A stretch of 64,000 nucleotides of DNA, from contig NZ_JAROCY010000003.1 of NCBI RefSeq assembly GCF_029436685.1, positions 124,001-188,000 of the forward strand, read 5' to 3'. This document shows, one piece after another, positions 27,008 to 34,270 of this stretch. This DNA comes from Novosphingobium cyanobacteriorum. Lineage in GTDB: Bacteria > Pseudomonadota > Alphaproteobacteria > Sphingomonadales > Sphingomonadaceae. Made by a program: the position numbers and the translations under genes. Positions within the stretch are counted from its first letter, which is position 1. Every line of letters begins with the position of its first letter. The notes beneath the pieces are model-generated. The model had not been told where the DNA came from. It saw only the letters and a program-made list of their open reading frames with translations, and made no database searches.

Positions 27008-27531
27008 AGCAGGTTGATCTCGTTCACCGCGCGCTTGGCGAGGGTGCGGAAGCGGAGGGCGTCGGGGATGGTGACGGGGTGGCCGTGGGCGGCCTGGTCA
27101 CGCAGGGCGGCGAGGTCTGCCAGCGCGGTGCGGGTGCGGCGGTTCAGCGCGGCTTCGCCCTTCCCCTGCAGGATCAGTCGGCCACGCGCCTGTTCGACGC
27201 GGGCCCAGGCATCGAGCACGGCGGCGGCGGGCGACATTTCCAGCAGTTGCAGGAAGCGCGCGTGATCGCCGGTGAGCGCAAGAGCGCTGTCCCTGTCAGC
27301 CGGAGGGCCGGCGGCCCGTTCGATGCGATCGAGCCGGCGGGTGAAGCGGGCGGCCTTGTCTCCCCAGCGCAGCTCGTCCAGCCGATGCGCCAGCGCCACG
27401 ATCTGCGCGCGGAACAGCAGCGCGACGACCAGCAGGGCGAGCGGCCAGGCCACCGCCTGTACCAGCGTGACCGCATGATCGAAGCCGCTTTCGCGGGCGA
27501 CCGAGAGGGTGATGATGGGCGAATCCGGCAT
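27004..27531 (-). CDS. Hypothetical membrane protein
   Basis: 175 residues from the ATG at 27531. One membrane segment near the N-terminus (AVTLVQAVAWPLALLVVALLF) is followed by a charged, helical cytoplasmic part (LDELRWGDKAARFTRRLDRIE and further helices). The C-terminal half resembles a DUF4145-like helical bundle only vaguely, so no family is claimed. It lies next to the TetR gene on the same strand. Confidence 0.6.
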   Translation of the reverse strand: MPDSPIITLSVARESGFDHAVTLVQAVAWPLALLVVALLFRAQIVALAHRLDELRWGDKAARFTRRLDRIERAAGPPADRDSALALTGDHARFLQLLEMSPAAAVLDAWARVEQARGRLILQGKGEAALNRRTRTALADLAALRDQAAHGHPVTIPDALRFRTLAKRAVNEINLL

Positions 27532-27568
27532 GAACGCAGGATGCCATAAGAACAAAAGAAGAACAATA

Positions 27569-28126
27569 TCAGCTCGCCGCAAGCAGCCCCTGCAAGGCAC
27601 CCATGGCCCGGGTGGCGATGGCCCCGTCGCCCAGCGGAGCCAGCAACGCGGCGCCATCGATCACCGCGATCAGCAGCGCGGCCAGATCGCGGCGGCGCAC
27701 CGGGTCGGGCTCGGCCAGGCGTTCGTCCACCCAATAGACGAAGCCACCGGCGATGGTGGTGGCGATCATGGCGAAGGGCTGCGCACCCCGGCCCGCCTCT
27801 GCGGCAATCTCTGCCCAGAGGCTCATGTAAGGACGGAAGCCGGGTTGCGCCGCCAGCGCGCCGACGCGGGCGAGCAGGTCGGCAGCGGGCAGGCGGTCCC
27901 CTGCCGGCAGAGCGGCAGCAAGGCCGTTGGCCATGTCTGCTGCCAGGCGCGTGAGCACAGCGCCCAGCAGCGCCGCCTTGTCGGCATAGTAATAGAGCAG
28001 CATCCGATCGCTGGTGCCGGCGGCGGCGGCCAGCTGGCGCAGGCTGGTCTGGCCGAGGCCGTGGGCCAGCACATGCGCGGCAAGGCGCGCTTCGAGCGCT
28101 TCACGCTTTTCCGGGTTGGGAGCCAT
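27569..28126 (-). CDS. TetR-family transcriptional regulator
   Basis: 185 residues. The N-terminal helix-turn-helix is LGQTSLRQLAAAAGTSDRMLLYYYADKAALLGAVL. The C-terminal part is a helical ligand-binding bundle without recognised ligand clues. It is divergent from a small membrane-protein gene, and two near-identical palindromes lie between them (28136-28151 and 28162-28177), most likely its own operators. Confidence 0.88.
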   Translation of the reverse strand: MAPNPEKREALEARLAAHVLAHGLGQTSLRQLAAAAGTSDRMLLYYYADKAALLGAVLTRLAADMANGLAAALPAGDRLPAADLLARVGALAAQPGFRPYMSLWAEIAAEAGRGAQPFAMIATTIAGGFVYWVDERLAEPDPVRRRDLAALLIAVIDGAALLAPLGDGAIATRAMGALQGLLAAS

Positions 28127-28135
28127 GCGAGGACT

Positions 28136-28177
28136 TGTAGCAGGTGCTACAGACTATACAATGTAGCGGTCGCTACA
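28136..28177. promoter_or_regulatory. Tandem TetR operators
   Basis: Two palindromes, TGTAGCAGGTGCTACA (28136-28151) and TGTAGCGGTCGCTACA (28162-28177), 26 bases apart start to start, in the 66-base divergent promoter. Arms TGTAGC/GCTACA are identical in both. This is the layout expected for autoregulation by the adjacent TetR protein and control of the divergent membrane gene. Confidence 0.75.
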
Positions 28178-28192
28178 GATTCGGAGATCGTC

Positions 28193-28609
28193 ATGGAAGA
28201 CAATGCCTTTCCCGCCCGCCTGAGCCTGCGCCAGTCTATCGTGATGATCGTGGCAGCCTTGGCCTTGTGGTATTCCGGCGCGCTGCTGGTGCAGGCGCTT
28301 TCCAGCGCCGGGATGCTGGGCGGCAGCGCGGGGGTGATCGCCTTTGTCCTGACGGTGCCGGGCACCCTGCCTTTCGTGCTGGCGCTGCGGACGCTGGCAG
28401 GGCTTTCATCGGAACAGGTGGTGCCGGGCTGCGCGCTGACGATCGGAACGGTGATCGTCTGCGACGGGATGGCGGTGACGTGGCATCCGGCGTTTTATGG
28501 CGTGGGTGACACCGCGGTGCGCCTTTCGGCAGGCGCAGTGCTGTTTGGCGGGGGCGTGGCCCTGTTGCTGGCGTTCGGCGTGGCCGCATGGATGCGGCGG
28601 CGCGGCTGA
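28193..28609 (+). CDS. Four-helix membrane protein under TetR control
   Basis: 138 residues with four predicted membrane segments (SIVMIVAALALWYSGALLV; GVIAFVLTVPGTLPFVLAL; ALTIGTVIVCDGMAV; AVLFGGGVALLLAFGVAAW). The profile resembles the small DUF5367-type membrane proteins often paired with TetR regulators, but the match is from memory and not secure. It begins 16 bases after the second TetR operator, so it is probably repressed by the TetR protein and released by its ligand. Confidence 0.65.
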   Translation: MEDNAFPARLSLRQSIVMIVAALALWYSGALLVQALSSAGMLGGSAGVIAFVLTVPGTLPFVLALRTLAGLSSEQVVPGCALTIGTVIVCDGMAVTWHPAFYGVGDTAVRLSAGAVLFGGGVALLLAFGVAAWMRRRG

Positions 28610-28610
28610 C

Positions 28611-28958
28611 TTATTCCGCGCGCGTCCAGATCCAGGTGCCGGACAGCGCCATCACGCCCACCGGGATCAGCACCCAGGGCCAGCCGGCGGTGAGCGCGGT
28701 GACGATCACCGAGACGGTCATGGTGACAAGCGCGGCCTTCTTGGCGCGGCGGGGAATGGCGCGGCGGGTGCGCCATTCGAGCAGCGGCGGGCCCCATTTG
28801 GGGTGCGCGAGCAGGCGCGCTTCCCACTGCGGGTTGCCCTTCGCAAAGCAGAACAGCGCCAGCAGCAGGAACGGTACCGTGGGCAGCAGCGGCAGGAACG
28901 CGCCCACCGCGCCGATGGCGACGAAAAGCAAACCGAGCGCAGACCAGAACAGGCGCAC
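28611..28958 (-). CDS. YbaN-like DUF454 inner-membrane protein
   Basis: 115 residues from a GTG. The N-terminus LGLLFVAIGAVGAFLPLLPTVPFLLLALFCFAKGNP is the DUF454 (YbaN) signature, followed by a cytoplasmic RR-rich loop and two more membrane segments. Function of the family is not established. It is downstream of sufE by 14 bases and convergent with the TetR-controlled gene. Confidence 0.85.
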   Translation of the reverse strand: MRLFWSALGLLFVAIGAVGAFLPLLPTVPFLLLALFCFAKGNPQWEARLLAHPKWGPPLLEWRTRRAIPRRAKKAALVTMTVSVIVTALTAGWPWVLIPVGVMALSGTWIWTRAE

Positions 28959-28972
28959 GGCCCGCCGCCCGT

Positions 28973-29413
28973 TCAGCTTGCCTGCGCGGCAAGGCGCGCG
29001 GCATGCTGGCGCACCAGCGCGATCATGTTGGGCACGCCCTGCGTGCGGTTGGACGAAAGCTGGTTCTTCAGATCGAACGGGGCAAGGCGTTCGGCAATGT
29101 CGGCCTCGGCCACTTCGGCGGCGGGCCTATCCTGCACCGCGGCGAGCACGAGCGCGACGATGCCCTTGGTGATCGCGGCGTTGCTGTCGGCCAGGAAGTG
29201 CAGCCGCCCCCTTCCCTTTTCGGTGGACGCTTCCTCCACCGGATAGACCCAGACGCTGGCCGAGCAGCCGCGCACCAACGTGGCGTCGGTCTTCAAGGCA
29301 TCGGGCATTGGCTCAAGCTCGCGTCCCAGCTCGATCAGCAGGCGATAGCGTTCGTCGCCATCGAGGAATTCGTACTCTTCGAGGATATCGTCCAGCGTGC
29401 GCATGGCCCGCAT
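28973..29413 (-). CDS. sufE: SufE-family sulfur acceptor protein
   Basis: 146 residues. The acceptor cysteine is in LVRGCSASVWV (C50), with the late FDLKNQLSSNRTQGVPNMI region typical of SufE. It takes persulfide sulfur from a cysteine desulfurase for iron-sulfur cluster assembly. No suf operon is present here, so it is a stand-alone copy. An ATG three codons in is an alternative start. Confidence 0.9.
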   Translation of the reverse strand: MRAMRTLDDILEEYEFLDGDERYRLLIELGRELEPMPDALKTDATLVRGCSASVWVYPVEEASTEKGRGRLHFLADSNAAITKGIVALVLAAVQDRPAAEVAEADIAERLAPFDLKNQLSSNRTQGVPNMIALVRQHAARLAAQAS

Positions 29414-29454
29414 CTAGCGACCGCGATCAGGCGCGTCCATCGCCTGCACGCGCA

Positions 29455-29631
29455 TCAGCCCGAAAGGCCGCCGGGGCGGGTGAAGGCGTAGTAGAGCACA
29501 TAGAGCCAGGAGAGCACGCCGTGGATCGCGGCCCAGACGATCGACTTGTTGACACTCCACGAGATCGCCACCGCCAGCGCGCTGCCGAGGCCAATGCCGG
29601 CCTTGGCGGCACCTTGCGCGCCGTCCTTCAC
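29455..29631 (-). CDS. Small membrane protein at the end of the psp operon
   Basis: 58 residues from a GTG at 29631 that overlaps the stop of the previous gene (GTGA). It has a glycine/alanine-rich helix (GAAKAGIGLGSALAVAISW) and an aromatic second segment (VLSWLYVLYYAFTRPGG). It does not carry the LERIVTD motif of the other small psp-linked proteins. Tight overlap and strand put it in the psp operon. Function unknown. Confidence 0.7.
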   Translation of the reverse strand: MKDGAQGAAKAGIGLGSALAVAISWSVNKSIVWAAIHGVLSWLYVLYYAFTRPGGLSG

Positions 29632-29834
29632 AGGTCGATCCCCGCGGCGATGGCTTCCAGCTTGCGCAGGCGTTCACGCATGTCGGCCAGGTCTATGCGG
29701 CTGACCGCATCGGGCATGGCGCGATCAAGTTCATGGCGGCGCAGCGCCAGCCAGCCGTCCCACGCCCGCAACGCGGCGAGCGCGACAACCACGACGGCGG
29801 CGAAGGCGGCAAGCGAGAGAGCGATAGCGGGCAT
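29628..29834 (-). CDS. Small PspB-like membrane coiled-coil protein
   Basis: 68 residues: one N-terminal membrane helix (IALSLAAFAAVVVVALAAL), a basic turn (LRRHELDRAM) and a short coiled coil ending MRERLRKLEAIAAGIDL. The end corresponds to the MRERIQALEAIL type of PspB C-terminus, here truncated. GGAC before the ATG serves as ribosome-binding site. Part of the psp operon run of small genes. Confidence 0.75.
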   Translation of the reverse strand: MPAIALSLAAFAAVVVVALAALRAWDGWLALRRHELDRAMPDAVSRIDLADMRERLRKLEAIAAGIDL

Positions 29835-29849
29835 CTTGGCGGTCCTTTC

Positions 29850-30080
29850 TCAGCGATCGCGCAGCGATTCGATCTCGCGGGCGAGATCGGTGCTGCCACG
29901 GCTGTCGGTGAGGATGCGTTCGAGCGTTTCGACGCGGCGGCGCAGTTCGATCACTTCGCGTTCGAGTTCGGGCGAGGCGGGCGAGCCACCCCCTTGCCAG
30001 CGGGCGGCGTCGCGGTTGCGACGGAGGTTGGCGTACACGACGATGGCAACAATGACGACGATGGCTGTCCACGGACTCAT
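29850..30080 (-). CDS. PspB-like small membrane coiled-coil protein
   Basis: 76 residues: a short membrane helix (AIVVIVAIVVYANL), then ELEREVIELRRRVETLERILTDSRGSTDLAREIESLR in pieces that match the PspB/PspC C-terminal motif (LERILTD, then EIESLR). It probably sits in the inner membrane with the coiled coil in the cytoplasm. It belongs to the chain of psp-linked paralogues. Confidence 0.75.
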   Translation of the reverse strand: MSPWTAIVVIVAIVVYANLRRNRDAARWQGGGSPASPELEREVIELRRRVETLERILTDSRGSTDLAREIESLRDR

Positions 30081-30093
30081 CGGGAAGGGTCTT

Positions 30094-30378
30094 TCAGTTG
30101 GCCGCCTGCAGGCGGAGCGATTCGATTTCCCGCGCGAGCATGGGATTGCCGGCGCTGGCGTTGTCCATGGCGATGCGTTCCAGCACGCGCACCCGCTGTT
30201 CCAGCCGCTCCGCTGCCGCCACGTGGCGCGCGGCGCGCTCGGCCGATTGGGCGGTGAGCAGTTCCAGCTCGCGCTCGCGGAATTCGATGCGGCGCTTGTA
30301 GGCCTCGAGCGTCATGCCCATGGCGGTGATCGCCAGCAGCACCAGCGCACACAGGGCGATGGTGAGCGCGGTGGTCAT
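30094..30378 (-). CDS. PspB-like small membrane coiled-coil protein
   Basis: 94 residues from the ATG at 30378, overlapping the stop of the preceding gene (ATGA). An N-terminal membrane helix (ALTIALCALVLLAITAMGM) leads into a long charged helix (YKRRIEFRERELELLTAQSA) and RVRVLERIAMDNASAGNPML with a final AREIESLR. The last part matches the motif shared by PspB, PspC and the neighbouring paralogues. Confidence 0.78.
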   Translation of the reverse strand: MTTALTIALCALVLLAITAMGMTLEAYKRRIEFRERELELLTAQSAERAARHVAAAERLEQRVRVLERIAMDNASAGNPMLAREIESLRLQAAN

Positions 30379-30680
30379 TGCGCCCTCCCTTCGACAAGAC
30401 GCAGCGCTTCGATCTGTTCGTTCAGGCCATAGCTGCTGTCGGTGACGATCCGCTCCACGTTGGCCAGGCGATCCTGCACGGTCTGCAGCTGCTGGCGCAG
30501 CACGTCGTTCTCCGCCCGCAGCGCCTTGATCGCACCTTCCTCGTCCGAACGCGCCGTCTTGCCGCCCCATTCATCTTCCAGCGCATAGCCATGGCGGGCG
30601 CGGATCCAGTTGTTGACCAGCCAGCCAGACGTGGAGAGCGCGATGATGACCAGGACAAACTCTGGTGAGCCCCAATTCAC
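30375..30680 (-). CDS. PspB-like small membrane coiled-coil protein (tandem copy)
   Basis: 101 residues: membrane helix (FVLVIIALSTSGWLVNNWI), RARHGYALEDEWGG, a coiled coil (IKALRAENDVLRQQLQTVQD), then RLANVERIVTDSSYGLNEQI and EALR, ending VEGRAQ. It is clearly a tandem duplicate of the gene at 30677-30994, with the same RHGYxLE and VERIVTD blocks and the same GEGRAQ-type end. Its stop overlaps the next start by four bases. Confidence 0.82.
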   Translation of the reverse strand: MNWGSPEFVLVIIALSTSGWLVNNWIRARHGYALEDEWGGKTARSDEEGAIKALRAENDVLRQQLQTVQDRLANVERIVTDSSYGLNEQIEALRLVEGRAQ

Positions 30681-30994
30681 TGCGCCCTCCCCTCGCCCCG
30701 GCGCAGCGCCTCGATCTGCTGGGTCAGGCCGAAGCCGCTGTCGGTGACGATGCGCTCAACATTGGCGAGGCGGTCCTTTACCGAGCCGAGTTCGGCGCGA
30801 AGCTGGGCGTTTTCCTGCGTGAGCAGGGCCATGCGCTGCTGCGCGGCATCATCGGTCCTGGGATAGACCGGCTTGCCCCAGGAATTTTCCAGCGGGTAGC
30901 CGTGGCGGACGCGGAGCCAGGTGTTGACCACCCAGCCGATGGTGATGGCGATGGCGGGCACGCCGATCATCGCGGGCGAGATGTCGAATGGCAT
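30677..30994 (-). CDS. PspB-like small membrane coiled-coil protein (tandem copy)
   Basis: 105 residues: membrane helix (MIGVPAIAITIGWVVNTWL), RVRHGYPLENSWGK, a coiled coil (ALLTQENAQLRAELGSVKD), RLANVERIVTDSGFGLTQQI and EALR, ending GEGRAQ. It is the partner of the duplicate at 30375-30680, and its stop overlaps that start. A membrane-anchored role alongside PspB and PspC is inferred. Confidence 0.82.
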   Translation of the reverse strand: MPFDISPAMIGVPAIAITIGWVVNTWLRVRHGYPLENSWGKPVYPRTDDAAQQRMALLTQENAQLRAELGSVKDRLANVERIVTDSGFGLTQQIEALRRGEGRAQ

Positions 30995-31031
30995 CGGGTA
31001 TCCCCTTTATTCTTCGATGCTTCGATGTGGT

Positions 31032-31322
31032 TCAGGCGTGGCCTTGCGGCTGGTTGCCGATGCGCGGCTCCTCGATCCGGCGCGCATCGCGCAGCGCCTC
31101 GATCTGGGTGGCGACATCATAGCCCTTGTCGGTGACGATGCGTTCCAGCACGCGCACCCGGTCTTCCAGCTGCTGGTTCTGGGCGGCGTACTGCGCGGCC
31201 TTTTCAGCCGTGGCGGCAAGCTGAAGCTCAGCCATCTTGCGCTGGTGCTTGGTCCAGATCGCCAGCCCGCCGATGATGAACGGCGCCAGCGGGATCAGCA
31301 CAAAGAGTGTGTCAGGATTCAT
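31032..31322 (-). CDS. PspB-like small membrane coiled-coil protein
   Basis: 96 residues from the ATG at 31322, preceded by GGGGGAAAT. Membrane helix (LFVLIPLAPFIIGGLAIWT), a helix (KHQRKMAELQLAATAEKAAQ), then QQLEDRVRVLERIVTDKGYD and a final IEALRD. PspB of enterobacteria ends in a comparable short helix with a single such motif. First of the small paralogues after pspC. Confidence 0.8.
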   Translation of the reverse strand: MNPDTLFVLIPLAPFIIGGLAIWTKHQRKMAELQLAATAEKAAQYAAQNQQLEDRVRVLERIVTDKGYDVATQIEALRDARRIEEPRIGNQPQGHA

Positions 31323-31358
31323 CGGATTTCCCCCATTCAAACCCCGGATTTCCGGGTA

Positions 31359-31745
31359 TCAGCGCAGCTTTTCGATCTCGGCCGAAAGGCGCGGGTTGCC
31401 GGTGACGTAGAACTGTTCAACCTCTGCCAGGCGGCGATCGATATCGCGGAACTGGGCGCGGACTTCGCGGGCGGTGCGCGACGGGCTCTGCCGCACGCCC
31501 TGCCAGAACTTCTGCTCGGCGCGATCGGAATAGAGATGCGGCGGCTTCTTGTCGGCCAGCAGGCCAAGCGCGAAGTAGATCAGGAAGGGCCAGCCCATCG
31601 AGAAGCCGAGGATCAGGAAACCGAGCCGTACCCACAGGGCATCGACCCCGGTGTAATCGGCAATCCCCGCGCAGACGCCCATGAACTTGCCGTTGACCTT
31701 GTCACGATAGAAGCGGGTGCGCTGTGGCGTAAGCTGCTGTGTCAC
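31359..31745 (-). CDS. pspC: Phage shock protein C
   Basis: 128 residues. The N-terminal PspC domain is FYRDKVNGKFMGVCAGIADY and onward, followed by a membrane segment (LGFLILGFSMGWPFLIYFALGLL). The cytoplasmic tail ends in IDRRLAEVEQFYVTGNPRLS and EIEKLR, equivalent to the MExYVTSDTF end of enterobacterial PspC. With PspB it senses inner-membrane stress and draws PspA away from PspF. The start overlaps the pspB stop (ATGA). Confidence 0.93.
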   Translation of the reverse strand: MTQQLTPQRTRFYRDKVNGKFMGVCAGIADYTGVDALWVRLGFLILGFSMGWPFLIYFALGLLADKKPPHLYSDRAEQKFWQGVRQSPSRTAREVRAQFRDIDRRLAEVEQFYVTGNPRLSAEIEKLR

Positions 31746-32053
31746 TTGCGGAACTCCTTCTGCTCGGCGACCAGGCGGTCCAGCTCGGCCAGCTTGACGT
31801 TGTCGGTGGCGCGGTCGGGGACCATGCGCGCGGGGCGGAATTCGGGATTGTCGGAGGCGACCAGCCGCTCGACCGTGTCCATGCGCTCGTCGAGCCGCTT
31901 GGCGAGCTGGTAAAGCTCTTCGAGCAGGGCTTCGTCACCGCTGGTCAGGGTGGGCGCGGTCTTCCAATTGGTGATGTAGTGCAGGATCAGCCAGGGCAGC
32001 CCGACGAAGAGCATGCCGACGACGCCGATGGGAACGAGGACGTCTTCCATCAT
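31742..32053 (-). CDS. pspB: Phage shock protein B
   Basis: 103 residues. There is an N-terminal membrane helix (VLVPIGVVGMLFVGLPWLILHYI), then a cytoplasmic helix with LYQLAKRLDERMDTVERLVASDNPEF, the position-equivalent of the PspB MRERIQALEAILDAEHP region. Longer than the 74-residue E. coli protein by a C-terminal extension. It acts with PspC as the membrane sensor. Confidence 0.88.
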   Translation of the reverse strand: MMEDVLVPIGVVGMLFVGLPWLILHYITNWKTAPTLTSGDEALLEELYQLAKRLDERMDTVERLVASDNPEFRPARMVPDRATDNVKLAELDRLVAEQKEFRK

Positions 32054-32054
32054 C

Positions 32055-32726
32055 TCAGCCCTCCTTGTTCAGCGCACGCTTCATGGCGGCGAGTTCCTCG
32101 TCAACCTTGTCCTGCCCGGCCAGCGCGGCAATCTCGTCCGCCAGGGTCGGCTGGCCGCCTTCGGCCAGGCCCAGCGCATCGGCACGGCCTTCGGCATGAT
32201 CGACGCGGCGTTCCAGCTGGTCGAAGCGGGCCAGCGCCTCGTCCACGCGCTCGCTGGTGAGCAGGCTGCGCAGGCGCACGCGGTTCTCGGCGCTTTCCAG
32301 GCGGGCGGCAATGGCGGTCTGGCGGCTGCGGGCTTCGCGCAGGCGGGTCTGCAGCTTTTCGATGTCCGCCTCATAGGCGCGCATCGAATCGTCGAGCACG
32401 GCCACTTCGCTGCGCAGCTGCTCGGCCATGTCGCCGGCCTTGTTCTTTTCCACCAGCGCGGCGCGGGCCAGGTCCTCGCGGTCCTTCGACAGCGCCAGCT
32501 GGGCCTTGTCCGCCCAATCGGCCTGCAGCCGTTCCAGCTTGGCCACGTGGCGCAGCATTTCCTTCTGATCGGCGATGGTGCGCGCGGCCGAGGCGCGGAC
32601 TTCGACCAGCGTCTCTTCCATTTCCATGATGATCATCCGGATCATCTTCGCCGGGTCGTCCGCCTTGTCCAGCAAGTCGTTGAAATTGGCGGCAATGATA
32701 TCGCGGGTCCGCGAGAAGATGCCCAT
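32055..32726 (-). CDS. pspA: Phage shock protein A (ESCRT-III/IM30 family)
   Basis: 223 residues from the ATG at 32726, chosen because MGIFSRTRDIIAANFNDLLD is the family N-terminus and GGAG precedes it. Nearly all helical, with the amphipathic N-terminal helix followed by coiled-coil helices (MIRMIIMEMEETLVEVRASA and on). PspA inhibits PspF when idle and binds damaged membrane under stress. The frame stays open without a stop for 140 bases upstream, so an N-terminally extended form cannot be excluded. Confidence 0.94.
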   Translation of the reverse strand: MGIFSRTRDIIAANFNDLLDKADDPAKMIRMIIMEMEETLVEVRASAARTIADQKEMLRHVAKLERLQADWADKAQLALSKDREDLARAALVEKNKAGDMAEQLRSEVAVLDDSMRAYEADIEKLQTRLREARSRQTAIAARLESAENRVRLRSLLTSERVDEALARFDQLERRVDHAEGRADALGLAEGGQPTLADEIAALAGQDKVDEELAAMKRALNKEG

Positions 32727-32866
32727 CAGGTTGACTCCGTTGGTAAAGGTGGAACGCGGCTGGCCGCCTGCGTCGGAAGATGAGGCCGGACGGCGCAGCC
32801 GGTCAAGCTGCGCGTCGAAGCGCGAGGGGCGCGGCGCGCCGTCGATGGGGGAAAGGTCCACCACGG

Positions 32867-33025
32867 TCACGCCAGCTCCCCGGTGATCGCCGCGGTCGAG
32901 GCATAGACCTGCGGCGCGGCATTGAGCTGCTGGGTCAGCGCGAAGCAGTTCATCGCCGCCATCGCCAGGATGCTGATCAGCGCGGCGCGGCCCAGCTTGG
33001 TCGAAAAGAAGGAGGCGGTGTACAT
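32867..33025 (-). CDS. Small membrane protein, first gene of the psp operon
   Basis: 52 residues from the ATG at 33025, about 50 bases after the predicted sigma-54 start point. It has a basic N-terminus and a hydrophobic stretch (LGRAALISILAMAAMNCFAL), either a membrane anchor or a signal peptide, then a polar tail ending AAITGELA. No recognised domain. Its place ahead of pspA and directly behind the promoter makes it a stress-induced gene. Confidence 0.72.
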   Translation of the reverse strand: MYTASFFSTKLGRAALISILAMAAMNCFALTQQLNAAPQVYASTAAITGELA

Positions 33026-33083
33026 CGTGGTTTCTCCGGTGCGGGCCGTTTCTTTCGCCCCCTGGAATGTGATGTTCACCTTT

Positions 33084-33102
33084 CAGCAAGGCGCGTGCCA
33101 AA
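33084..33102 (-). promoter_or_regulatory. Sigma-54 promoter of the psp operon
   Basis: Read on the minus strand: TTGGCACGCGCCTTGCTG, which matches the -24/-12 consensus TGGCAC-N5-TTGC. It lies about 60 bases before the first psp gene and faces the divergent pspF, a sigma-54 activator. This fits PspF-driven induction of the whole operon. Confidence 0.85.
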
Positions 33103-33159
33103 TTCGCCGGGAGCAGATTTCCAAGGATTTTTCGCACTGAACTTGGCGCAATTCACACC

Positions 33160-33200
33160 GGGTTGGGGAAATTTGCCAAATCTTGGCATTTGCGCCATAT
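33160..33200. promoter_or_regulatory. Candidate PspF upstream activator site
   Basis: Between the sigma-54 promoter and pspF lies TTTGCCAAATCTTGGCATTT, with arms TGCCAA/TTGGCA, followed by TTGCGCCA. Its distance (about 70-100 bases upstream of the -24 element) suits an enhancer bound by PspF, which would also repress pspF itself. No direct evidence of binding. Confidence 0.4.
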
Positions 33201-33233
33201 ACTGCCTGTCGACGCGGGAAATGGGGCGCGCAC

Positions 33234-34262
33234 ATGGACAGGGAAGTTCAGTTCATTGGCCAGTCCGGCGCTTTTCTCGACGCGGTGGAGCGCGCCAGCC
33301 GCGCCGCGCCGATGCGCCGCCCCGTTCTCGTGATCGGCGAACGCGGCACCGGCAAGGAGCTGATCGCCGAACGCCTGCACCGCCTGTCCACCCGCTGGCA
33401 GGAACCGCTCGTCACCATGAACTGCGCCGCCCTGCCCGAGACGCTGATCGAGGCGGAGCTGTTCGGGCATGAGGCCGGGGCGTTTACCGGCGCGACGCGC
33501 GCCCGCGTGGGGCGGTTCGAAGAGGCCGACAAGGGGACGCTGTTCCTGGACGAATTGGGCACGCTTTCCATGGGGGCGCAGGAACGCCTGCTGCGCGCGG
33601 TGGAATATGGCGAGGTTTCGCGCATCGGCGCGAACAAGCCGATCCGCGTGGATGTGCGCATCGTGGCGGCAACCAACGAAGACCTGCCGAAGATGGCCGA
33701 ACAGGGCCGGTTCCGGCCCGACCTGCTCGACCGCCTGAGCTTCGAGGTGATCACCCTGCCGCCACTGCGCGTGCGCGAAGGCGACGTGGGCGTGCTGGCC
33801 GATTATTTCGGGCGGCGCATGGCGGCGGAACTGCACTGGGATTCCTGGCCCGGCTTTGCCCCCCACGTGGCGCAGGCGATGGAGGACTATGCCTGGCCCG
33901 GCAACGTGCGCGAACTGCGCAACGTGGTGGAGCGTGCGGTCTATCGCTGGGACGACTGGAACGCGCCCATCGGCCATGTGCAGTTCGATCCGTTCGAAAG
34001 CCCGTGGAAGCCCGCCGCCTCGATCCGCCCCGCCGATGCGAGTGCGCCGACGGTGCTTGCCAGCGTGCCGGCGCGCGCGGATTTCGACGCGGTGGAAGAC
34101 CTGCGCAGCGCGGTGGACGCGCACGAGAAGGCGATCCTGGAACACCACCTGGGCCGCAACCGATACAACCAGCGGCAGACGGCCAAGGCGCTGGGCCTCA
34201 CCTATGACCAGTTGCGCCACTGCCTGCGCAAGCACGGGTTGCTGGAGCGCGGGGCTGGATAG
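33234..34262 (+). CDS. pspF: Sigma-54 activator PspF
   Basis: 342 residues from the ATG at 33234. There is no receiver domain; the protein begins directly with the AAA+ domain, as in PspF. Walker A GERGTGKE (35-42), the sigma-54 loop GAFTGA (82-87), Walker B TLFLDELGT, and a C-terminal Fis-type helix-turn-helix (RQTAKALGLTYDQLRHCLRK). It activates the divergent psp operon and is held back by PspA. Confidence 0.94.
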   Translation: MDREVQFIGQSGAFLDAVERASRAAPMRRPVLVIGERGTGKELIAERLHRLSTRWQEPLVTMNCAALPETLIEAELFGHEAGAFTGATRARVGRFEEADKGTLFLDELGTLSMGAQERLLRAVEYGEVSRIGANKPIRVDVRIVAATNEDLPKMAEQGRFRPDLLDRLSFEVITLPPLRVREGDVGVLADYFGRRMAAELHWDSWPGFAPHVAQAMEDYAWPGNVRELRNVVERAVYRWDDWNAPIGHVQFDPFESPWKPAASIRPADASAPTVLASVPARADFDAVEDLRSAVDAHEKAILEHHLGRNRYNQRQTAKALGLTYDQLRHCLRKHGLLERGAG

Positions 34263-34270
34263 AATTGCAG

